Source of the DNA: Candidatus Promineifilum breve
GTDB lineage: Bacteria > Chloroflexota > Anaerolineae > Promineifilales > Promineifilaceae
Assembly: GCF_900066015.1 (NCBI RefSeq)
Contig: NZ_LN890655.1
Coordinates: forward strand, 1,590,726 to 1,654,725
Reading direction: 5' to 3'
DNA length: 64,000 nucleotides
The notes beneath the pieces are model-generated. The model searched no databases. It was not told the DNA's origin and saw only the letters and a list, made by a program, of their open reading frames with translations. Shown here one piece after another: positions 42,716 through 51,466 of this stretch (position 1 is the stretch's first letter; each line of letters opens with the position of its first letter). The position numbers were made by a program, and so were the translations under genes.

Positions 42716-43183
42716 TTAAGGCACAGTTATGCTGATCGTATGGGTCATTCCCTCACCGGGCAGCGCGGTATGGGCGCCGTCGGCCGCCTGGAGGCAGAGC
42801 GTGTGCTCGCCGGGAGTAAGGGCCAGTTCCGTCTCTATACTCCCATCGCCGAAGTGCAGGTGCGTCTCATCCTTGGGAATGGTTTGCCCGGCGGCGACGC
42901 AGGGCGTGTCGACCATGATATGGAGGTGGCCCGCGCCGTCATGGAGCGCGCCGTCGCCGGCCGGCTCCACCGTGAAGTTCTCGGCGGCCATGACCACCCG
43001 CACCGGGGCGGCCACGCTGGCCCCGTCGCGCGGCTCGGCAAAGCGCACGACCGGCTCCGACGCGCCGCCGCAGGCCGCCAACAGCAACCCGACGGCCAGC
43101 AAGAGGAAAGTCAGCGTAGTGATGGCCACCCAGCGGAGCACAAAACCCCAATCCAGTAGTCTCTGTTCTGCGTTCATATTCAA
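42716..43183 (-). CDS. DUF4399 lipoprotein
   Basis: 155 residues. A TM/signal region ends LLLAAC (Cys38). The mature part has VRFAEPRDGASVAAPVRVVM and DGAGHLHIMVDTP, then TLCLQAADGAHTALP, which match DUF4399 (a small beta-sandwich of unknown role). The His-containing HLHIMV and HLHFGDG stretches suggest metal binding. Upstream the start may be the first or third codon (MNMN). Same strand as the amidohydrolase gene. Confidence 0.82.
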   Translation of the reverse strand: MNMNAEQRLLDWGFVLRWVAITTLTFLLLAVGLLLAACGGASEPVVRFAEPRDGASVAAPVRVVMAAENFTVEPAGDGALHDGAGHLHIMVDTPCVAAGQTIPKDETHLHFGDGSIETELALTPGEHTLCLQAADGAHTALPGEGMTHTISITVP

Positions 43184-43274
43184 CCTCCCGTGTGAAGATA
43201 AACGCAGGATAGCGCGGCAGGCGTCCCGTTGTCATGGGGCAGGTGTCCTGTCTGGCTGGGAATTGTTCGGGCCG

Positions 43275-43308
43275 AGGTGCGACGCACTTCAGAAAGTGCG
43301 TCGCACCT
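43275..43308. repeat. Hairpin repeat aggtgcgacgcactt
   Basis: Perfect 15-bp stem with a 4-nt loop (CAGA). A copy with one change is at 51669-51702. This copy overlaps the GntR gene end and provides its last six residues and stop codon. Confidence 0.85.
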
Positions 43309-44116
43309 GGGCGCTCAGGGGCAGCGGAATGCTGGCTACGTCGCCGACCGGGGTGGCGCGCATGGCGGCCTCGGCTTCCGGCGGCAGCACCACCAGCGAG
43401 CGGCCCACCTCGCGGGCGCGGGCCGGGTCGCGAGCCGTGATCGCCTCGACCCGCGCGTCGATCAGCCGCCGCTCGTGGGCGATGAACTCTGCGGCCGTCA
43501 TCCCGCCCGTCTGCCAGGAGCGCGGCGCGCGCAAGCGCAGCAGCGGCTCGGCTAACAAGGCCCATAGCGCGTTGTGGGTCGCCGCGAAGAAGGCCCCATA
43601 GAGATCGCGAAACGCGGCCATCACCCGCTCGCGCTCGGCCGGGGTCAGCTCGCCCCGATCCCAGCTTTGCCCTGTCACTTCGGCAAAGGTGGCATGGTAG
43701 GTTTCGGCCGCGCGCCGTATCTCGGCTACTTCTTCGTCCGTCGCCCGCCGCGCGGCCTCGGCCATCACCTCCGGCAGCACCATCTGCTCGAACCGTTCCA
43801 CGTCCCAGACCGTCGCCCCGGCGCGGCGCAGTGCCAAGAGCAGCGCGTCGCCGAAGGCAGCCAGGGGCGAGCCGGTGACGAAGACACCGCGGCCGTGTTG
43901 CGCGTCGACCAACCCGCGCGCGACGAGCATCCGCGTGGCGTCACGCACGACGGCCCGGCTGACCGCGAATTGGGCGGCCAACTCCGGCTCGGTCGGCAGC
44001 GCCTGGCCCGCGGCCCAATGACCGGCCAGAATGGCCTCGGTCAGCGCGTCGGCCATTTGCTCGGCCAGCGTCCGGCGTCTAAGGTTGCTCGAAAAGTTGT
44101 CTGGTTCCACGGTCAC
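43289..44116 (-). CDS. GntR family transcriptional regulator, FadR/FCD subgroup
   Basis: 275 residues. Winged-helix DNA-binding domain about 12-82 (ALPTEPELAAQFAVSRAVVRD, then RGLVDAQHGRGVFV), followed by an all-helical FCD ligand domain with FEQMVLPEVMAEAARRAT, FFAATHNALWA and EFIAHERRLIDA, the last two holding metal-ligand Asp/His positions. Such regulators respond to organic acids. The first 38 bases overlap the end of an MFS gene, suggesting translational coupling. The C-terminal QVRRTF is encoded by the hairpin repeat. Confidence 0.92.
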   Translation of the reverse strand: MTVEPDNFSSNLRRRTLAEQMADALTEAILAGHWAAGQALPTEPELAAQFAVSRAVVRDATRMLVARGLVDAQHGRGVFVTGSPLAAFGDALLLALRRAGATVWDVERFEQMVLPEVMAEAARRATDEEVAEIRRAAETYHATFAEVTGQSWDRGELTPAERERVMAAFRDLYGAFFAATHNALWALLAEPLLRLRAPRSWQTGGMTAAEFIAHERRLIDARVEAITARDPARAREVGRSLVVLPPEAEAAMRATPVGDVASIPLPLSAQVRRTF

Positions 44117-45401
44117 TCTCCGGTCGGGCGCGGCGCGCGTCTAATAGCAGGTAGGGTATCAATGATACCACGGTCAACGCCCCGGCGATGGCCCAGGCGA
44201 CGGCGATGGAGGTATGGTCGGCCACGTAGCCCAGACCGGCCCCGCCCAGGAAGCTGCCCAGATAAGCGGCCAACGACTGCACGGAGAGCATGGCCGAGCG
44301 GCGTTCGGCCGGTATTTCGGCGTTGAGCAACGTCGCGTGGGGCGAAAGGCCGACGCCGCCCATCAGGTAAGCCAGCCAGAAGAAGCCGACGGCGGGCAGG
44401 AGCGCCCCGGCCGCGGCCAGGACCAGGATGGACGCACCCTGTAGCAGCCGCGCCAGAGCGCCCACCAGCGCGTGGCGGCCGCCCAGCCGCCGCGACAGCG
44501 GCACCGACAGCAAATTACCGGCCACGGCGACCAGAAAATTGCCGGCCATGATGACGCCCAGCAGCAGTGTCGGCGCGCTATCGCCGTCGCCCATGCCCGG
44601 CAGTGCGGCGAAAAACGGCTGCCACAACGCTTCCAGACTGATCACGGCCAGGCCGGCGACGAACGAGGCGGCCATGAGCAGCAACAGACGCGGATTGGCC
44701 CGGCTGAGGCCGGCGGCCTGACGCACCAGCGTGGGCACGGCGCGCAAGCCGGCGCGCCACGACGCGCCGCCCGCCGGCCGGTCGTCGTGGATGAGCAGAG
44801 CGACGGCGGCCACCAGCACCAGCTTGAGCGCCAGGGCGACGACGAGGGGCACGGCCAGGGGCGTGACGACAGCCGCGCCGTCGGCCGGCAGGCCGGGGAG
44901 CAGCCGCGGCAACGCGCCGCCGAGCACTGTACCCAGGGCCAGGGCCAGCAGCGATACCGATTCGGCCCCGGCCAGGGCGGGCTGGAGATCGACCTGCGGA
45001 TCGGCCGCCTGGAGCGCGTCGACAAACCAGGCGTCGAGCGCGCCGGAAGAGAGGGCGCGGCTGACGCCGTAGAGGATCATCGCCAGCAACAGAGCGGGAA
45101 ACGAGAAGGCCAGCAGGAAAGCCAGGTTGTAGAGCGCGGCCAGCACGAAGGCCAGCAGCGCCACCCGCTTGCGGCCCACAGAGTCGGCCAGGCCGCCGGT
45201 GGGCACTTCGAGCAGGACGATGGTGAGCGAGTAGACGCCCAGCGCAAAGCCGACCTCGAACAAGCTCAGGCCGCGCGCCTGGGCCAGCAGCACCGACAGG
45301 GCAAGGGGCAAGGCGGTGGAAAACCAGACCAGGAAGGTGATGGTGTAATAGCGGGCGCGAATGGCACGTATTTTCTTAGTGATAAGGTCATCATATGACA
45401 T
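44079..45401 (-). CDS. Major facilitator superfamily transporter
   Basis: 440 residues with about 12 TM helices. The loop between helices 2 and 3, GGLADSVGRKRVALLAFVL, fits the MFS motif A. Hydrophilic loop after helix 6 (LLIHDDRPAGGASWRAGLRAV). Probably a drug or small-molecule exporter. It is transcribed first and overlaps the GntR-type regulator by 38 bases, so that regulator may control it. The first codons MSYDDLITKKI have no strong ribosome site. Confidence 0.9.
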   Translation of the reverse strand: MSYDDLITKKIRAIRARYYTITFLVWFSTALPLALSVLLAQARGLSLFEVGFALGVYSLTIVLLEVPTGGLADSVGRKRVALLAFVLAALYNLAFLLAFSFPALLLAMILYGVSRALSSGALDAWFVDALQAADPQVDLQPALAGAESVSLLALALGTVLGGALPRLLPGLPADGAAVVTPLAVPLVVALALKLVLVAAVALLIHDDRPAGGASWRAGLRAVPTLVRQAAGLSRANPRLLLLMAASFVAGLAVISLEALWQPFFAALPGMGDGDSAPTLLLGVIMAGNFLVAVAGNLLSVPLSRRLGGRHALVGALARLLQGASILVLAAAGALLPAVGFFWLAYLMGGVGLSPHATLLNAEIPAERRSAMLSVQSLAAYLGSFLGGAGLGYVADHTSIAVAWAIAGALTVVSLIPYLLLDARRARPESDRGTRQLFEQP

Positions 45402-45441
45402 GATGAGATGATAGCCGCGACAATGGTGCTTGTCAAGCCCA

Positions 45442-45502
45442 TGTAGGTGGAACTTCTAGTTCCACCCGCTAGGCGCAGGTGGAGCTGGAAGCTCCACCTA
45501 CA
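45442..45502. repeat. Double-palindrome repeat with TGTAGG ends
   Basis: Two inverse 25-nt arms with three differences, each arm a palindrome (GGTGGAACT-TCT-AGTTCCACC on the left and its counterpart on the right). It shares the terminal TGTAGG/CCTACA and layout with 682-755, but the stem sequence is unrelated. Confidence 0.85.
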
Positions 45503-46107
45503 ATCCTATTTGCGCGATCAATCTCGTCAAGTAAATGAAGAATTGAATCCGGCCCACAAAAGTCGTCAGCCGACGCATCGACAGTGATGACCGGCATGTC
45601 GCGGACCGAGGCGATCCAGTCGGCGACGAACTCCTCCATTAGTGCCAGATCAGCGCGTTGGGCGATCTCCAGCGCCCGGCCGCGTTGGGCATAACGAGCC
45701 TCCACCACCGGCAGCGGCGCGATCAGGTGCAGGATAAGATCGGGCGGGCCGAGGAGGGCGCGCAATTGGCGGTAGAGCCGGGCGCACAGGTCAAACTCGG
45801 CGTCGGTCAGGTAGCCGCGCCGGTGAAAGAGGCGGGTGAAGCCGTGGAAGTCGAGGTCAAGGCCGCCGTCGATGAGGCCGGTGGTTGGCCCGGCGCGGAG
45901 GGCGCGCTCCTGCTCGGCCCGCAACAGCAGGTAATCGATTTGGTTGGCGAGGGCGTAGCGCGGCGGGTCGGCGGCCATGAGGGCCTGGAACGGCCGCGCG
46001 GCGTGCTGCTCCAACCCCACGGCCAACGGCCGCGCTCGCCGCAGTGCCTCCACCAGCGTGGTCTTGCCCACACCCGAGTTACCGACAATGGCGATTACAT
46101 TGCTCAT
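45469..46107 (-). CDS. Deoxynucleoside kinase-like protein
   Basis: 212 residues. P-loop GNSGVGKTT (9-17), an LEQHAARPF stretch, LIDGGLDLDFHGFTRLFHRRGYLTDAEFD and PDLILHLIAPLPVVEARYAQRGR with an LID-like region fit the deoxyadenosine/deoxyguanosine kinase family. It may phosphorylate deoxynucleosides for salvage. The C-terminal GGASSSTCA is encoded by the right arm of the TGTAGG element, and the stop lies between its arms. Convergent layout is absent; the MFS gene lies downstream on the same strand. Confidence 0.82.
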   Translation of the reverse strand: MSNVIAIVGNSGVGKTTLVEALRRARPLAVGLEQHAARPFQALMAADPPRYALANQIDYLLLRAEQERALRAGPTTGLIDGGLDLDFHGFTRLFHRRGYLTDAEFDLCARLYRQLRALLGPPDLILHLIAPLPVVEARYAQRGRALEIAQRADLALMEEFVADWIASVRDMPVITVDASADDFCGPDSILHLLDEIDRANRIVGGASSSTCA

Positions 46108-46114
46108 AGGAGAA

Positions 46115-46302
46115 GAGAATCCACAGATTTCACAAGAGAATCCACAGATTTCACAGATTTCACAGATTGAAGAAGAGGAGGTTTTATCCGCAGATTTCGC
46201 AGATTACGCAGATTTTTAAGAGGATTTCTTAATCTGCGAAATCTGCGTAATCTGCGGATCAATAACTCTTCATCTGTGAAATCTGTGCAATCTGTGGTTT
46301 TC
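46115..46302. repeat. Nested inverted-arm repeats (cacagattt and cgcagattt families)
   Basis: An outer pair of cacagattt arms encloses an inner pair of cgcagattt arms with a central loop (agaggatt). The unit is 9 nt. It lies between the MEMO stop and the kinase start, and is the longest such element in the window. Confidence 0.9.
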
Positions 46303-47130
46303 TTAATAAGCCGCCGGGGCGGGCGCGGTGAAGAGGAATGCGCCATAGCCGACGACGCGGTCGAGCGGGCCGCCGGTGTCGCCGGAGGAGCGCAGGTCGA
46401 CCAGTTCGGCGTGCATGGCCCGGCGGCGGGCGGCCAGCAATAGCCCGGCGATGGCCGCCCGGCCGCAGGCGCAATCTTCGCGCAGCTCCTCCGGCCGCAG
46501 GGCGACGATGGCCGCGGCTGTCTCTTCGTCCAGCCGGCGGGCGGTGGCGTGGTCGTGGTAGTGGCTCAGGTCGGAACTGATGACGATGCGCGTCTCCGGG
46601 CCGCCCCACAGCACCTCCAGTACCTCGGCCACCTGCTCGGCCGTGGCCTCGCCCACCAGCAGGGGCACGATGCTGAAATCGGGGAACAGGGTTTGCAGGA
46701 AGGGCAGTTCCACCTCCAGGCAATGCTCCGGCCGGTGGGCGTAATCGTCGATGACCACAGCCGGGAATGAGGCCAGCGCGTCGCGGGCGGCGGCGTCGAC
46801 CGGCACGCGGCCGAGCGGCGTGTCGAAGGCGGTCGCGCCGCTGAGAGCCAGCCCATCGACCGGCGCGAAGTGGGCCGGGCCGAGCAGGATGAAGCGCCGC
46901 ACGGGCACGTCGCTACAGGCCAGTTGCACGTAGGCCGAGGCGGCGATGGGGCCGGAGTAGGGATAACCGGCGTGGGGAACGATGACCGCCTTCACCAGCG
47001 GCGGATCTAGGCAATCCTCGGGGGCGCGGGCGGCGTTGAGATAGCGCTGCACCTCGGCTTCCAGTTGGTCGGGGTCGGCCGGATAGAAGCGACCGGCCAC
47101 GGCGGGGGAACGAACGGCATGGTCATTCAT
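46303..47130 (-). CDS. AmmeMemoRadiSam system protein B (MEMO1 family)
   Basis: 275 residues, usual length. Family features: VRSPAVAGRFYPADPDQLEA, VKAVIVPHAGYPYSGPIAA with metal-site His, RFILLGPAHFAP, ISSDLSHYHDHATARRLDE, and DCACGRAAIAGLL. MEMO proteins resemble class III extradiol dioxygenases and in prokaryotes are encoded with an AMMECR1-domain protein and a radical SAM enzyme. The radical SAM partner is divergently transcribed 65 bases away. No AMMECR1-domain gene is in the window. The reaction of the system is not established. Confidence 0.95.
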   Translation of the reverse strand: MNDHAVRSPAVAGRFYPADPDQLEAEVQRYLNAARAPEDCLDPPLVKAVIVPHAGYPYSGPIAASAYVQLACSDVPVRRFILLGPAHFAPVDGLALSGATAFDTPLGRVPVDAAARDALASFPAVVIDDYAHRPEHCLEVELPFLQTLFPDFSIVPLLVGEATAEQVAEVLEVLWGGPETRIVISSDLSHYHDHATARRLDEETAAAIVALRPEELREDCACGRAAIAGLLLAARRRAMHAELVDLRSSGDTGGPLDRVVGYGAFLFTAPAPAAY

Positions 47131-47169
47131 GGCATGCTCCTAAGGACACAAAGGGTTTGCAACGTATAG

Positions 47170-47175
47170 TATAAT
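47170..47175 (+). promoter_or_regulatory. Putative -10 box before the radical SAM gene
   Basis: TATAAT, 19 nt before the ATG at 47195, with a GAGGGTGA ribosome site between. No clear -35 at 16-18 nt. Confidence 0.4.
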
Positions 47176-47194
47176 GTAAGTAGAGGGTGATAAC

Positions 47195-48286
47195 ATGGAA
47201 CCGGTGACCGGAACGCCGACAACCTATTGGCATCGTCTGGCCGACGGGCGGGTGCAGTGCGACGTGTGTCCGCGGGCCTGCAAGCTGCAAGACGGCCAGC
47301 GCGGCCTGTGCTTCGTGCGCGGCGCGGCCGATGGGCAGATCGTGCTGACCACCTACGGCCGCTCCAGTGGCTTCTGCGTCGATCCCATCGAGAAGAAGCC
47401 GCTCAACCACTTCCTGCCGGGCACGCCGGTATTGTCGTTCGGCACGGCCGGCTGCAATCTGGCCTGCAAGTTCTGCCAGAACTGGGACATCAGTAAGTCG
47501 CGCGAATGGGACACGCTGGCCGACGCCGCCTCGCCCGACGCCATCGCCGAAGCTGCCCAGCGGCTCGGCTGCCGCAGCGTGGCCTTCACCTATAACGACC
47601 CGGTCATCTTCATGGAATACGCCATTGACGTGGCCGATGCCTGCCACGCCCGTGGTCTCAAGGCGGTGGCCGTGACCGCCGGCTACATCACCGCCGCCGC
47701 CCGGCCGGAATTCTTCGCCCACATGGACGCGGCCAACGTCGATCTGAAAGGGTTCACCGAGGACTTTTATCGCGACGTGTGCGCCGCCGAGTTGGCGCCG
47801 GTGCTCGATACGCTGCGCTACCTGAAGCACGAGACCGGCGTCTGGTTCGAGCTGACGACGCTGCTCATTCCCGGCCTCAACGACAGCGATGCCGAACTGG
47901 ACGCCATGACCCGCTGGGTGGTGGCCGAACTGGGGCCGGACGTGCCCATGCACTTCACCGCCTTCCACCCCGACTACAAGATGCTCGACCGGCCGCCCAC
48001 CCCGGCGGCCACCCTGAGCCGGGCGCGGCGCATCGCCCTGGCCAACGGCGTGCGCTACGCCTACACCGGCAACGTCCACGACGAGGCCGGCGGCACGACC
48101 CATTGCCACAACTGCGGCCAACGGCTCATCGGCCGCGACTGGTATACCCTGACGGCCTGGCATCTGACCGACGATGGGCAGTGCCGGCAGTGCGGCGCGA
48201 CCTGCGCCGGGGTGTTCGACGGGCCGCCGGGGCGCTGGGGGGCGCGGCGGCAACCGGTGCGGTTGGCGATGGCGGGGGCGGTCTGA
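47195..48286 (+). CDS. amrS: AmmeMemoRadiSam system radical SAM enzyme
   Basis: 363 residues. The radical SAM cluster motif CNLACKFCQNWD has Cys87, Cys91 and Cys94 (Cx3Cx2C). An N-terminal zinc-type CDVCPRACKLQDGQRGLC and a C-terminal HCHNCGQRL / CRQCGATC pair are typical of this group, as is GRSSGFCVDPIEKKPLNHF. It cleaves SAM to a 5'-deoxyadenosyl radical; the substrate is unknown. It is divergent from MEMO with a short shared promoter region, and the channel gene follows directly. Confidence 0.96.
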   Translation: MEPVTGTPTTYWHRLADGRVQCDVCPRACKLQDGQRGLCFVRGAADGQIVLTTYGRSSGFCVDPIEKKPLNHFLPGTPVLSFGTAGCNLACKFCQNWDISKSREWDTLADAASPDAIAEAAQRLGCRSVAFTYNDPVIFMEYAIDVADACHARGLKAVAVTAGYITAAARPEFFAHMDAANVDLKGFTEDFYRDVCAAELAPVLDTLRYLKHETGVWFELTTLLIPGLNDSDAELDAMTRWVVAELGPDVPMHFTAFHPDYKMLDRPPTPAATLSRARRIALANGVRYAYTGNVHDEAGGTTHCHNCGQRLIGRDWYTLTAWHLTDDGQCRQCGATCAGVFDGPPGRWGARRQPVRLAMAGAV

Positions 48287-48309
48287 GCGACGGGGCGTGG
48301 CGGCGCAAT

Positions 48310-49320
48310 GTGCGGGCGGCGTGGCGCGACACGCTGTTGCTGCTGCGGCAGTTCGCCGCGCCGCTGCTGCTCTTCTCGCTGATCATCGTCGGCGGCGGGC
48401 TGCTCTACTACGCCCTGGCCCGCCTGGCCGGCGAGCCGGTGGACAGCCCGGCCGAGGCCATTTACCTGACGCTGGGGCTGGCCTTCTTCCAGCCCAACGG
48501 GGAGTTCCCCCACGAGTGGTATCTGCAACTGTTCTATTTCGCCGTGCCGGTGTTGGGGCTGGGCATTCTGGCCGCCGGGCTGGCCGATTTCGGCCGCCTG
48601 TTCTTCAACCGCCGGACGCGCCGCAAGGAGTGGGAAATGGCTGTCGCTTCCACGTTCAACCGCCATCTGGTATTGATTGGGTTGGGCCATCTGGGCTATC
48701 GGGTCATGGAAACGCTGGTCAACAACGGCCAGCAGGTGGTGGTCATCGAGCACGATCCCAAGCCGCAACTGCTGGAGGGGGCGCGGCGGCTGGGCGTGCC
48801 GGTCATCCAGGCCGACGGCCGCAGCCCCGAAGCGCTGGAGGGTGCGGGCACGGCGCGGGCGCGGGCCATCCTGCTGTGCACCCAAAATGACGTGCTGAAC
48901 TTGCAGATCGCCTTTGCGGCCCAACGGCTGAACCCCACCATCGAGGTCGTGGTGCGCATCTTCGATGACGAGTTCGCCGCCGACGTGGCGGCCAGGTTCG
49001 GCTTCCGCGCCCTGAGCGCCACGGGGTTGGCCGCGCCGGCCTTCGCCTCGGCCGCGTCGGGCGTCGATGTGACCCGGCCCATCACCGTCGACGGCCGGCC
49101 GTTTAGCCTGGCCAGCCTGACGCTGGGCCGCGGGTCGCGGCTGGCCGGGCGGGCGGTGGGCGACATCGAAGGCGCGTTCGAGGTCAGCGTGGTGCTGCTG
49201 CGGCGCGATGGGGCGTCTGACCCGCATCCGGCGGCCGAGCGCCGCGTGGCCGAGGGGGATGTGGTGGCGGTGCTGGGCGAGCCGGAACGGATCGCGCGGC
49301 TGACGGCGGAAAACCAGTAA
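48310..49320 (+). CDS. Two-TM channel-like protein with RCK (TrkA) domains, lacking the K+ filter
   Basis: About 336 residues. The frame is open far upstream, but that part only shadows the radical SAM gene; a GTG at 48310 (or CTG at 48283) is the likely start. Two helices (about 12-34, and VLGLGILAAGLADFGRLFF about 73-95) enclose a pore-like loop EAIYLTLGLAFFQPNGEFP that has no TVGYGD filter. RCK: LVLIGLGHLGYRVMETL (NAD-type GxGxxG) to about residue 240. TrkA_C-like end: LGRGSRLAGRAVGDIEGAF. It resembles ligand-gated K+ channels but the ion, if any, is uncertain. Confidence 0.78.
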   Translation: MRAAWRDTLLLLRQFAAPLLLFSLIIVGGGLLYYALARLAGEPVDSPAEAIYLTLGLAFFQPNGEFPHEWYLQLFYFAVPVLGLGILAAGLADFGRLFFNRRTRRKEWEMAVASTFNRHLVLIGLGHLGYRVMETLVNNGQQVVVIEHDPKPQLLEGARRLGVPVIQADGRSPEALEGAGTARARAILLCTQNDVLNLQIAFAAQRLNPTIEVVVRIFDDEFAADVAARFGFRALSATGLAAPAFASAASGVDVTRPITVDGRPFSLASLTLGRGSRLAGRAVGDIEGAFEVSVVLLRRDGASDPHPAAERRVAEGDVVAVLGEPERIARLTAENQ

Positions 49321-49392
49321 GAATTACGAATGACGAGTGACGAATGAAGAGCGCGCTTTTTCATCTTCATTCGTCATTCGTCATTCGTCACT
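49321..49392. repeat. Inverted-arm heptamer repeat (aatgacg family)
   Basis: Left arm: aattacg, aatgacg, agtgacg, aatgaag. Right arm: the inverse ttcattcgtcattcgtcatt. Unit 7. It separates the convergent channel and HtrA genes. Confidence 0.9.
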
Positions 49393-49396
49393 TCTA

Positions 49397-51316
49397 CTAA
49401 GGCCCAACGTAGACAAAGCTGTTCAATATCTGGTCGAGGGCGGCGTCGTCGGCTTCGGTGACCAGCTGTATCTGGAGTAGCATGATAGCATTCTGGGCCA
49501 GAGGTTCTGCGGCCAGGATGATGAACCGGCTGCCCTCGCCACCACAGTTGGAATAGGAATCATACGCACCGGTATAGAGCGCGTCACTGTAGTCGGTCCG
49601 GCCATCATAAGTGCAACTGCCGGACATGTCGAATTGATCGAGAAAGGTCGCAAACGTATAGGTCTGGCGCAGCGAGGGCGAGGCGCCAAAAAAGACGCCG
49701 GGGGTCGTCCAGGTGTCGAAATAAGCATCGATGTCGGGCGCAGCTTTAAGCCCGGGGCCGACATCCTCCCCTTCGAGCGTCCAGGCCGCGCCGTCAACGT
49801 CACTCCATTCCACCGGGACCGACACCTGCAGGGCGCCGGTGTCGTCCTGAATGATGGCGAACTCGCTGTAGCCCACGCCGCTATCGCTGCCGGTGGAATC
49901 TTCACCACCCGTCGTGAACGTCTCTATGATCGCCAGCGGATCGCCGTTCAACTGCCCGGCCAACAGCGTTCCGTCGGTCAGACGCAACACCTCGATCGAC
50001 ATGGTATCGGTCATATCCCGGCCACGCAGGATATCGCAATAGGCCGACATGGTGCCGTCTGTCGCCAGCACAAGCCCTTCCATCTTGGTCAGGATGTCGC
50101 CCGCCTCCACGCCGGCCCGGTCGGCTGGAGAGCCCGACTGGACTGAGGCTACCCAGATGCCGAAGATGCTCTCACCGTCGCTCACGGCCTGGCCGTTGAT
50201 GCCAACCGAATTGACGTCGTTCCCGGCGCGCAATTGTTCAATGATCGGCAGCGCTTCGTCACGGGAGATAGAGAAGTACTGGTCGGTATCAGCGCTGGCG
50301 GCGTAGTTGATACCCACCACACGGCCATCACTATCGACAAGCGGGCCGCCGGAATTGCCAGGATTGACGACAGCATCGATTTCGAGCACGCTATCGACCG
50401 AGGCCCAGTTCGTTTCGCCACTGGTGCGGGCCTTGGAGACGATGCCCCGCGTCAGGGTGAACTCCTCATTACCGAAGAAGGGGAAGCCGCCGACATAGAT
50501 GTCGAGACCGGCGGGGATATCGCCCTCACGCCATTGCAGGGCGGGGAAACCTTCGCCCTCAACGTCGATGACAGCCAGATCGGAGCATTCGGATACGCCC
50601 AGGATTTTGGCGTTGCGCGGCTCGTCTTCGCCCTCCACGTAAACTTGCAGGAAAGCCGAGCCGGTGACGACGTGGTTGTTGGTAACGGCGATGCCCGCCG
50701 GGTCAATGAGGAAGCCAGATCCCTGCCCGGCAGCGTTGGTCATCTGCCCAAACTCGGGGTCCATGAAGCTGCCTTCGGCCTGGATACGGATTGTCGCGCG
50801 GCGCACGTCTTCCAGTGTGGTGGAGATCTCGGTGACGGCCGTCGCCTCGGCCGTGGGTAATTCGGTAGGGGTGGAGGTGGCGGTTGGCTCGGGTTGGACC
50901 TGGGCCACTTCGCCGTTTACCAGGATGTCGAGGGTCTGGTTAGGTTCATCGTTGAGGACGAGGTCAACCTTGTAGGTGCCCGGCGCCCACGCGCCATCGG
51001 GAGACAGGTTAAAGGTGAGGATGCCGCTGCCGGAGGTGAGGCTGGCCTCGTCGATGAGGGTATTGAGCGGGGCCACGCTGCCGACGTCGACCGCATACCA
51101 GACGGCTTTGACGGTGGTGTCATCGGGGGCATTGGCCAGGTCGATAATGAGATAGAAGGTTTCGTCGGGTTCGAAAGTTGAAGTGGGTTGGGTGCCGGCC
51201 TCGTCACGGGCCAGCGTGGCACTTTTAATGTTGGCGGTGCTGGCGCTGAATTCGCAAGCGACCATCAATAACGCGGTCAATAAGGTCAGGATCGGGCTCA
51301 CAATACGGTGGCGCAT
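49397..51316 (-). CDS. HtrA/DegP-type serine protease with extra domains, lipoprotein
   Basis: 639 residues. Lipoprotein signal ending LLMVAC (Cys21). Residues about 30-135 form an unrecognised beta-rich domain (DETFYLIIDLANAPDDTTVK). A Pro/Thr-rich linker follows, then the trypsin-like protease with His215 (VTNNHVVTG), Asp246 (CSDLAVID) and Ser322 (NPGNSGGPL). A PDZ domain (SGSPADRAGVEAGDILTKME) follows to about residue 470, then an unfamiliar domain to the end with a conserved-looking Cys pair (SGSCTYDG, SNCGGEG). Likely a surface quality-control protease. Confidence 0.92.
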   Translation of the reverse strand: MRHRIVSPILTLLTALLMVACEFSASTANIKSATLARDEAGTQPTSTFEPDETFYLIIDLANAPDDTTVKAVWYAVDVGSVAPLNTLIDEASLTSGSGILTFNLSPDGAWAPGTYKVDLVLNDEPNQTLDILVNGEVAQVQPEPTATSTPTELPTAEATAVTEISTTLEDVRRATIRIQAEGSFMDPEFGQMTNAAGQGSGFLIDPAGIAVTNNHVVTGSAFLQVYVEGEDEPRNAKILGVSECSDLAVIDVEGEGFPALQWREGDIPAGLDIYVGGFPFFGNEEFTLTRGIVSKARTSGETNWASVDSVLEIDAVVNPGNSGGPLVDSDGRVVGINYAASADTDQYFSISRDEALPIIEQLRAGNDVNSVGINGQAVSDGESIFGIWVASVQSGSPADRAGVEAGDILTKMEGLVLATDGTMSAYCDILRGRDMTDTMSIEVLRLTDGTLLAGQLNGDPLAIIETFTTGGEDSTGSDSGVGYSEFAIIQDDTGALQVSVPVEWSDVDGAAWTLEGEDVGPGLKAAPDIDAYFDTWTTPGVFFGASPSLRQTYTFATFLDQFDMSGSCTYDGRTDYSDALYTGAYDSYSNCGGEGSRFIILAAEPLAQNAIMLLQIQLVTEADDAALDQILNSFVYVGP

Positions 51317-51466
51317 TTTTCTCCTTGAGGCAACATTGAACGCTGTTGTTTCCTGTGGCGGCCTCCCGGCAACGCAGCCCGGACGTCGCGCATATTAGGT
51401 ATCATAACGAATCGGTTCAGCGTTGTAAAAGGGAGAAAGCGTGAATTCGGCCAATGCGAGGGAAAA

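Noticed and set aside
47123-48253. 376-codon open frame antisense to the radical SAM gene
   Set aside because: Opposite a gene with an intact cluster motif; composition fits a shadow frame.
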